Below are positions 1 to 6,431 of a stretch of 11,433 bases of DNA, one piece after another. How positions within the stretch are numbered: position 1 is the stretch's first letter; each line of letters starts with the position of its first letter. This DNA is from Pigoraptor vietnamica. Taxonomy: Eukaryota; Opisthokonta; Filasterea. Location: NCBI GenBank assembly GCA_943704525.1, contig CALSCQ010002992.1:1-11433 (forward strand). The letters run 5' to 3'. The position numbers were made by a program, and so were the translations under genes. The notes below the pieces were generated by a model, which had not been told where the DNA came from, did no database searches, and saw nothing but the letters and a program-made list of their open reading frames with translations.

Positions 1-1234
1 GGCCCGTGGTGCGTGCATTTTGTTCCGATGCCTGAGGAATTTAAACAAAGTAACCGCAACAGATTAGCAAGAAGTGTCGTCTTAAAGCACCGCACCTGTG
101 TCCCGGGGCAAAGTAAGTGGCCTTGGACGGTCGCGTGAGATTCGCCTTCGTCTTCGCCAAAAGCTCGCTCTTTGTCCGCGGTATTTCGACACGTCCGCCG
201 TCGTAGCGTACGAGCTGTTACCGAACTCAAAGCAAGGAACGACGAACGCCTTCCACACCGGCATGGCGCTGTCGACCTCCCAGTTGATCGCGCGGAGGCG
301 CGCGTACGCATCGCGAGACAGTATCATGTCAGAGTCGAGAACGTAAATTGCGAACCCGCGGCCTTCGGGCACTTGCATCATTGCGTAATTGCGCATCGAG
401 TTGAGCGGATAGAGCACGCGGGGGTGGTGCGTACGCGCGAGAAGAAGGGCAGTGTTGAGGCCGTCGCGAGTGAGGGTGGGCATGTTTAAAGTCACGACGC
501 GCCTCCCTTCAACCTCGGTGTGACAGAAGATGGCGACGACCGCGGGCCCATCCCACGACCGTAACACGCGCGCAAGAACGTCCACTCGGTCCACGGACGC
601 TGTGAGGCATAGCACGACGTCACGATCCACGAGCGTCAGGCCATTGTAGAGCTCTTGAAACGTCACGTTCACGTCATCGCGGACGATGAGACGACTTCGG
701 TTTGCGTAGCCCGTCCACACGACTGGCAACGGCGGTGGCGAGGATGCGCGCGTTAATGTTGCCGTGGGCGCGTGCGCAAGTGCCGCCGCCAGCGCAACCG
801 CGGCCGCTACGGTTGAGGGCTCGACTGCCGATACGAAGCTCGTTGCTTCCCACGGCCACGAGAGATATGCGACGAAGCCGACGACGACGAGGACCATGCA
901 GGCGACGAACGCAACACTCAGTTGCAACTGTTCGGGCCCGTGGACGCACCGGCGGCACGGACACTGTATGTCAGGCCGGCAAACTGAACGCCGGATGCCG
1001 CAATCTTCCGATGTTCACACGGTTTCTTTTATCAGCATCCGCGGCCGGCCGCCTGCAACTGACGGCTGACTGTGCCGGCGGCGCCGGCCGCCACTGAACC
1101 GGGGGAACGGCACTCACCGCATCTTCGGCCTCGTCGCACCATTCCCATGCATTCAACTGCGGTCGTTGTCTGACGGTGCCGCTCGTGGAGGGTCCGAACG
1201 GCAAAGAGACGGCGCCGGCCACTACGTGCATCAT
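1..1234 (-). CDS. LARGE/B4GAT1-like glycosyltransferase (Glyco_transf_49), 5' part; partial at the left edge
   Basis: Likely a Golgi type II membrane glycosyltransferase of the Glyco_transf_49 family (LARGE and B4GAT1), which adds sugars to glycoproteins. The main exon is 963..96. Counting from the codon at 927, a hydrophobic signal anchor covers about residues 4-24. A Pro/Ala stem follows. The catalytic domain then shows VVLCLTASVD, the family-like YPLNSMRNYA, a DxD-type metal site (VLDSDMI, DSD at 198-200) and AFVVPCFE at 228-234. A 64-base intron 95..32 is inferred, then exon 31..1, which in phase reads TKCTHHGP and resembles the family's late HGPT-type motif. The segment just before that intron is Arg-rich and unlike the family, so this donor is uncertain. 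No ATG lies in frame between an upstream stop and the anchor. The best start is therefore a 39-codon first exon at 1234..1118 (donor GTGAGT, intron 1117..964, acceptor after CTGACATACAG, phase 0). The alternative is the ATG at 897, which leaves almost no cytoplasmic tail. The acceptor sugar cannot be predicted. Family assignment is fairly secure; gene ends are not. Confidence 0.72.
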
Positions 1235-1785
1235 TCGGCTTCTGACAATTTAGAACAGCTGCTCACGTGAGTACCCCTGCTGCTAATTCGAACTGTCGCG
1301 CACGGCAGATTAGCAGACAGGCTGCGTGCGACCTCCAGTCCGTCCGTTTCAACCCCCGATGCCGTACTGCGGGAAGCGGTCGCACAGTCTGCCTCCGAAA
1401 AATCTCGGTTCTGTCGTAAATCATGTGCTAGCTTGACAGACTTTTTTGCACACGCGTACGGATATTCGGCCGATCAGTCTACGAATGCCACTGACTCGCA
1501 AAAACGCCATTTAGTTTGCACATGCCTTCCTTTCGCCCTTTATAATATTTCGTATTAACTTAAAAGACTTTACAGTTCCGAGCCGGACGGGCGCCTTACT
1601 TGCTGGTCGCCCTTGACGCGTCTCGTCCTTAATATATAGCGTCCCGATAATTATCGTATTAATGCCGCCGGTTTCGTCGGGGTCGAAGCCGAGGGGTCCA
1701 TATACATCTTGTGGGCACGTCGAGCCAGCTCGACGGAGGAAGGTGCGTCGCTCCGCAAATCCAAAATGCGAAGAAATGAAGCCGC

Positions 1786-1859
<74 letters not shown>

Positions 1860-1998
1860 CGAAGCAACGCTGCGGAGCGAGCATGACAACGCGCGAAGCG
1901 GAGAGAGAAAAGAGAGAGGGTTCAACGCAAGCGCCGCGCATGGTAAGAATTCAAATATGAACTCAACCATTGAGGCCCGAAAGGCCGTGTCACCGATC
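1235..1998. other. Intergenic region between the HSF gene 3' end and the glycosyltransferase 5' end
   Basis: No convincing gene is seen. Both flanking genes are on the minus strand, so this stretch should hold the HSF 3' UTR and the glycosyltransferase promoter. It contains an AT-richer part (about 1535-1665), a small perfect hairpin CGTCGAG-CCAG-CTCGACG at 1718-1735, and a GA microsatellite. Open frames across the GA tract translate to Arg-Glu or Ser-Leu runs and are artefacts of the repeat. No AATAAA signal is visible after the HSF stop. Confidence 0.6.
1791..1856. repeat. (GA)33 perfect dinucleotide microsatellite
   Basis: Sixty-six uninterrupted bases of GA on the plus strand, followed at about 1898-1920 by a short imperfect purine run. 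It lies intergenically, about 140 bases past the HSF stop. A mirror-symmetric polypurine tract of this kind can form triplex (H-) DNA in principle; that is inference. Confidence 0.97.
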
Positions 1999-2801
1999 TC
2001 ACTGGCGGCGAGGGATGACGGGTTCGCGGCAGTCGTCGCGCTGGAGGTACGCGTCGAGTTCCTCGGGCTCGACGTTCGCCTCGTTCGCGACGTGAACGAC
2101 GTCGCCCCAAGCCGTGCGGACGTGCGTGTTGACGCCGACCATGTGCGGCGCGATCTCCGCCGCGTGTCCAACCTGGCCGACGCTCAAGTTGAGGCCCGTG
2201 AAGACGTCCCCCATTGGGTTGGTGAGGACGTTGAAGACGAACCCGTTGTTCTGCGTCGGGGAGAAGGCGTTGAAGATCTCCTCCGCGACAGCGCGCTGCG
2301 GGTCCTGCTGCTGCTGCGGCTGCTGCTGCTGGCGGGCGTGCGCATACTGGTCGCCGCGCGCGTACGCGGGGATGGCCTGCACCGAGATCGAGTCGATGGG
2401 CTCCGCACGACGCTGCTGGATGCGGGGCGACGGCGGAACGGACGTGCTGTCGCGACGAGCCGTGCGCGAGGCCTGCATGAGGGGAGTCGACGGCGTCGAG
2501 CGCGCGGTGTAGCGGCGCGTGGCGGCCTCTGAAGTAGGCAGGACGCGAGCCCGCTGGGCCTGCTGCCTGTTGTGCTCCAGCTGCTGCTGAATGCGCTGGA
2601 AGTTCTCGGCTCCGAACGTGTCCTGGACGAAGCGCTCGATCCTCGCAAGCTGGCGCGACATGTTCTGCTCCCTCTCCGCACTGCGCGTGAGCTCAGCGTT
2701 GAGCGCCTGCAGCGAATGAACACGCACGTGATGAGTCAAACCGTTGCAACCAATGCATTTCACATTTCAGCAATCCCGGCATGCGACGACACACACACAC
2801 A

Positions 2802-2870
<69 letters not shown>

Positions 2871-3702
2871 CTGCAGTCTTCGCGAGGCCGTCCATCGTCG
2901 TGGTGAACTGCGCGACCATTGCGGCAGTGGAAGCCCTGTGCTCCGTGAGGATGGCGTCGAGCTCTTCCTGGAGCCCGAGGTCCTCGTTCACGGCCGGAGG
3001 ATTGGCCCTCGGCATGCCGCGATAGATCTGGGACCAGTTCTCAGGGTGGTCGCGGTGAAAGAGGGGGTGGTAGAACGAGCACTGGAACGTGTCCGAACGG
3101 CGCCCCGCACGCTGCGAGAAAGAGGGGACGAGTGAGCTTGGATGAGCGTGGACGGACAACATCCTTCACTGCACAATATTCACCTTGGTGAAACCGTACA
3201 TGTTCAGCTGTCGGGGATAAGAGATTGGGGAGTAGCATCACGTTAGCGCTAGGAAAGAGCGACAATAACCGAGCAACCAAATGCGTCGCGACTCGGCGCG
3301 CGCGTCGGCGCTCCGATTTGACACTGACCTGACGGGCGAGGCTGCTGAAGTTATCGTGGTTGAAGTAGCGACGCAGATTCACTGCAGACAACGCGAATGT
3401 TAACAATCCGTTAACAATCACAGACCGATTGGCATCTTGCATCGCGCCGAGTGATACTCACGGCCCTCGCAATCGTAGACCAAAACGCTCTCGCCGTTGA
3501 CAGTCCACGTGACGGCGCGCGTGGTTGCCTCCTGCTCGCGAACCATCCTAGAAAAAAGAAAGGAATGAGTTTTGAGATAACGTTTTGCATGTGATTGTTT
3601 TCTTCATCGAACTCACCGAGCGAGCTTCTCGATGAAGTTGGCCTCGAGCGTCACGTCCGAGTCCTCGCTCTTGTCCACCACGAACTGCTTGCTGCACGAC
3701 AT
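1999..3702 (-). CDS. HSF: Heat shock factor (HSF)-type transcription factor, six exons, 399 aa
   Basis: A nuclear DNA-binding protein of the heat shock factor family, which binds nGAAn repeats, usually as a trimer. The exons are 3702..3617, 3547..3462, 3381..3329, 3207..3184, 3111..2869 and 2706..1999; they total 1200 bases and every join keeps phase. The HSF domain spans about residues 23-115: FIEKLARMV at the start, then TWTVNGESVLVYD, then the hallmark RYFNHDNFSSLARQ (62-75), LNMYGFTK (76-83) and FYHPLFHRDHPENW. A heptad-like helical stretch at about 124-215 fits the HR-A/B trimerisation coiled coil. A Ser/Thr/Pro/Arg-rich linker follows, then a Gln-rich run (QQQQPQQQQ, 290-298) and a hydrophobic C-terminal segment (from about 316) that I do not recognise. 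The start ATG at 3702 opens the only exon in frame with the domain. The segment before RYF is about three residues shorter than in human HSF1. Heat responsiveness itself is not shown by the sequence. Confidence 0.9.
2789..2868. repeat. (AC)40 microsatellite with one interruption, inside HSF intron 5
   Basis: Eighty bases of AC on the plus strand, broken once by AG at 2801-2802. Read in the sense of the HSF gene it is a GT repeat whose first GT at 2868..2867 is the splice donor itself (exon ends GCAGAG). The intron runs 2868..2707 and ends CGCTGCAG. Confidence 0.97.
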
Positions 3703-4295
3703 CTTGCAAGGATGTGATCGTGATCGTCCAGCGATTAACGCGAAAAGATGTTGAAGAAAGCTCGACGTTCGCGTTATGTAACGCTGCAAAGCGCCCGTGA
3801 ACTCTCTGATTCGACTGTTGTCAAAGCAAAGGGCTCACTGAATCTGCAAGTGAGATTCGCAGCTCTTGCAAATTATAGCCGCATCGTCAGCGGGAGAACG
3901 AGGGGCGCACAACGAGCACATGGCGTGGACAGAGGGACTGGGGCGGTGCGAATGGGGCGGGCGTGCTGTGCGAAGGACATTGTGAGAGACAGAGAGAGCA
4001 AACTGAAAAATCGTCACTCGTTTTTATGGCTTACCATCGTGCCCAAGTGCACGTACTGTGACGCCTATTCGACACCCTTGTCCGGTATTCGGTCACCCAA
4101 ATAACCTCCGTATAGAAGGTAATTCCCTCTGAAACCCATATTCGGTTGACAGGGCGCTGTATGACGTCTCGTCATCGACCGCGCGTGAGAGGGCGTTATG
4201 TCAAAGCAGTGCCAGTGCGAAAATAATAAAATCGCTGGTCGCCGACTCACTATGAATTATCTATGGAAATTGAGTTTTTATTTACAGCATTAATT

Positions 4296-4323
4296 TGACA
4301 GCCATTTGGCACAATGGCTGTCA
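4296..4323. repeat. Perfect 10-bp inverted repeat (hairpin, 8-base loop)
   Basis: TGACAGCCAT at 4296-4305 pairs perfectly with ATGGCTGTCA at 4314-4323 across the loop TTGGCACA. It lies in the gene-free region, about 590 bases upstream of the HSF start codon. Its role is unknown. Confidence 0.85.
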
Positions 4324-4606
4324 TCATTTGCATTGCTCGTTGTCATGTCACCTGGACAAAGTACCCGCCGTCGCATTTCGGAACATTCGAGGTCTTTTTT
4401 TAGCAACAACAGTTGGTTTTTGTGCCCATGTGCTCACAGTGCGCGGAGAACGCGTGTTTGACAGTCACTTGTCGTTTGCACGTCAGCAACAGCCCCCATA
4501 GTGAACCATAGTCAGTGGGCAATGGCACGCCACGTCCTGACACGTGCTTTAAAATTACCCGGTGGAGAAACCGCAACGAGAAGGTTCGGCTGAACCCCCG
4601 TGGAAC

Positions 4607-4634
4607 GGCACTTAGTCTCGGCACTTTTAGTCTC
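4607..4634. repeat. Tandem near-duplicate of 13 and 15 bases
   Basis: GGCACTTAGTCTC (4607-4619) is followed directly by GGCACTTTTAGTCTC (4620-4634), which differs only by two added T. This is a small local duplication in non-coding DNA. Confidence 0.8.
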
Positions 4635-4866
4635 AGGGCCCCACACAAAATGAAACGAGTGTCCTACATATACACCCATTCACGGCCCACACACCAAAAT
4701 GCTTGGGGAACCGCACATGCGCGCGCCCGGGGTTTTTCGTCCTTGAATTCCCCGATCGGCGTGTCTGGTCGCACGACGTGGACGGTGGGGGGAATGTTCT
4801 ACTCAGTAGTGTTCAACCAACTGGCATTGCTGGACTGGCCTCATTCGTCTAATTACTCGGCGCACC

Positions 4867-4894
4867 GGTTTGGACAAGGGCCCTTGGTTTGGAC
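4867..4894. repeat. 10-bp palindrome AAGGGCCCTT flanked by perfect 9-bp direct repeats
   Basis: GGTTTGGAC occurs at 4867-4875 and again at 4886-4894, with the palindrome AAGGGCCCTT exactly between them (4876-4885). The layout resembles a target-site duplication around a tiny footprint, or a protein binding site. Neither is demonstrated. Confidence 0.8.
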
Positions 4895-5018
4895 GGCACT
4901 TGTGCGAAAATTTTCAAAACATCAATCGGCTACACGTGGCTGTTCAGCTAGGCAATGCCTGCGGTTTGTCTTCGAAAGTCGCCGAACAATGGGCTAGTCG
5001 GGCTTGCACCCAAAACAG

Positions 5019-5077
5019 TTTAGAACACAGATGTGACTCATCGTGTAACCATGACATTTTTAGAACACAGAGGTGAC
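5019..5077 (-). repeat. Duplicated 19-mer in the presumed CBP20 3' UTR
   Basis: On the plus strand TTTAGAACACAGATGTGAC (5019-5037) and TTTAGAACACAGAGGTGAC (5059-5077) match at 18 of 19 bases, offset by 40. In CBP20 sense the copies read GTCAC(C/A)TCTGTGTTCTAAA and begin about 6 bases after the stop codon, so they are probably transcribed. TGTGTT-like elements can lie near cleavage and polyadenylation sites, but no AATAAA accompanies them. Confidence 0.75.
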
Positions 5078-5082
5078 CCCAG

Positions 5083-6306
5083 TCAGGCCTCATCGTCCGG
5101 CTGCTGCACCTTCTCTTCGATTGGTTGTTTCTCTTCCTCAGCCGGCGCATTCTGCAGCGACAGAAAAGAGACGGGGCATCAGAGATAGTCACACAACACA
5201 AAGAACGCTCCAAAAAAGCCAGACGCACCGCTGTTTCTTGAGCAGAGGAAGCTTCGGCGGCATCGGCCATCGGAACATCGGATTCGCGCGGACGTTTTGC
5301 TTGGCGATCCTCGTCGTCTCGCTCGTGGCGGTCCTCGTATTGTCGCCGCCGCCCTGTACCACGATGGACTATCAGCACCGTCACTTCACGCGCCTTTGCT
5401 CAACCACAAACATGAGAACATAATATGCACAGTTCCATCCATCTCACATTCTCGACAACGCAAGTTCATATCACGCACATAGCGCCGCACCTTCGTGTCT
5501 CCGTCGGGGCATTGCAGTAGGATTGTACAGGTAGGGGTTGAAGAGATGCGGGTCGGCGGCGATCTCCGCACCGTAACTGCGGCCATATCCGCCTCGGCCG
5601 GCGTCAAACTCACTCCGAAATTCGTCGCGCACCTGCGCAGCAAAGCGAGGAATGTTGCAAGATTGAGACACTTCGCGCTCCTTCGATCGCAATTAGCACA
5701 CACAATAGCAACAGAAGGCGCACATTTCACACAAAGACGCAACTAGCGCCTGTCAACTTTCGATCATAACAAAGAACACGACAGAGCCACGAACCTGCCC
5801 TCCGCTCTTTCCACGCCCATACTGACGGCCCTCGACAAAACCGGCATCCCAATCCGTTCGGATGATGCGGTCGTCGAGAACAGTGCCGTTGACGTATTTC
5901 ATGCACTTCTCCGAGTCCTCACGTGTGTAATATCTGGGAAGAGAGGCAGATCGTATGTAGACGAACAATCAGTGTACGTGGTACACACACAAAAAATGAG
6001 ACCATCAGTTTCAAACGGCTGAAATGTTTCAAGGAGGACGAAGGGAGATGCGCAGAAAACCCACTCGACAAAGCAAAAGCCGCACGGCGTCTTCTTGAAG
6101 CGGTCCAGGCCCATAATGATGCGCTTCACTTCGCCGCATTTCGAGAACAGCTCGTAGATTTGCTCTTCCTTTGTGTAAAACGACAGATTGCCGACGTACA
6201 TTGTCGCGCTCTCCTTCAGGCGGCGCTCCTGTTCGTCCGCATCTCCGCGAAACTTAGCGTCGCGATACAGCGACTCTGTCCACGAGCGAGGTATTACAGT
6301 AGCCAT
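5083..6306 (-). CDS. NCBP2: Nuclear cap-binding protein subunit 2 (CBP20), five exons, 238 aa
   Basis: The small subunit of the nuclear cap-binding complex. With CBP80 it binds the m7G cap of new RNA polymerase II transcripts and promotes splicing, export and 3' processing. Exons are 6306..6065, 5933..5795, 5632..5491, 5353..5229 and 5151..5083 (717 bases, all joins in phase). One RRM domain occupies about residues 35-112, with RNP2 MYVGNLSFY and RNP1 CGFCFVEYY, the latter formed across the first splice. The cap-contact residues known in the human protein are all present at a constant offset of six: Y14, Y37, F77, F79, R106, D108, D110, R117 and R121 (human Y20, Y43, F83, F85, R112, D114, D116, R123, R127). 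The human protein has 156 residues. Here GGQVRDEF and FDAGRGGYG are followed by about 85 extra residues, Arg-rich at first and acidic at the end. The start at 6306 fits the family's N-terminus ([11 protein letters not shown]), although the frame is open further upstream. Confidence 0.96.
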
Positions 6307-6335
6307 TGTGGGCCACAGAAGGACGCGCCCTTCAT
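6294..6335 (-). other. Upstream ORF of 13 codons overlapping the CBP20 start
   Basis: An ATG at 6335..6333 opens a frame of 13 codons ending TAA at 6296..6294, which reads across the CBP20 ATG (6306) in a different frame. It lies only 29 bases upstream of that start, so it is in the leader if transcription begins upstream of 6335. Repressive upstream ORFs of this layout are known in eukaryotes. No transcription start site can be read here, so its role is inference. Confidence 0.4.
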
Positions 6336-6431
6336 GCCTTGAGAGACTGAGATGGTCTTTTTTTTTCGGTGCACGTGAAATTGCTGATGTTGTCATTGCG
6401 GTGATGACGTCAATTCCACTTCGAAAACTTT
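6307..6431 (-). promoter_or_regulatory. Compact 125-bp SNF5-CBP20 spacer with a palindromic TGACGTCA site
   Basis: This spacer must hold the SNF5 3' end and the CBP20 promoter and leader. It contains one perfect TGACGTCA (CRE/ATF bZIP-type palindrome) at 6405-6412, a CACGTG at 6372-6377 and a run of about ten T at 6357-6366 (A on the gene strand). CACGTG recurs many times elsewhere in the window, so it carries little weight. TGACGTCA also occurs inside SF3B2 coding sequence near 10818. Confidence 0.35.

Larger units (their letters stand above)
3703..5082. other. 1.4 kb region without a supported gene: HSF upstream region and CBP20 3' flank
   Basis: Both flanking genes are on the minus strand, so the left part should contain the HSF promoter and the right end the CBP20 3' UTR. 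Open frames here (for example 3748-4104 and 4515-4997, plus strand) show no recognisable domain, no plausible splice partner and no coding-like composition. The stretch from about 4100 to 5080 looks less GC-rich than the genes. It holds a 10-bp hairpin (4296-4323), a tandem near-repeat (4607-4634), a palindrome between direct repeats (4867-4894) and a duplicated 19-mer at 5019-5077. I found no tRNA or snRNA by eye; a degenerate transposon or an unrecognised non-coding RNA cannot be excluded. Confidence 0.55.

Noticed and set aside
1651-2171. Several open frames on both strands across the GA repeat, encoding Arg-Glu or Ser-Leu runs.
   Set aside because: Dinucleotide repeats lack stop codons in all frames, so these are artefacts of the repeat. 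There is no domain or splice support.
2572-3162. Open frames through the AC repeat, encoding Thr-His or Val-Cys runs.
   Set aside because: They overlap the HSF exons in other frames or read into HSF intron 5. The spliced HSF model explains the region.
4381-4388. GAACATTC, a two-unit heat shock element match, considered as HSF autoregulation.
   Set aside because: It is a single 8-base match about 680 bases upstream of the HSF start. A convincing element needs three or more alternating GAA units, and none was found near the start.
4515-4997. A 160-codon plus-strand open frame in the gene-free region.
   Set aside because: No recognisable domain, unconvincing composition and no splice partners. 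Frames of this length arise by chance in GC-rich DNA.
3703-5082. Possible tRNA or spliceosomal snRNA gene in the long gap.
   Set aside because: No T-loop-like GGTTCGA box with matching stems and no U1 to U6 signature sequences could be found by eye on either strand.
5917-6064. Apparent frame conflict at the first CBP20 intron, as if the conserved YYTRE residues could not be joined in frame.
   Set aside because: With the donor placed at GTGGGT (6064) rather than at GTTTTC, the join is GA plus A (Glu) and restores FVEYYTRED in phase, so there is no anomaly.
6372-6377. CACGTG E-box in the CBP20 upstream spacer.
   Set aside because: The same hexamer appears at many other places in the window, including introns and coding sequence, so it is not informative here.
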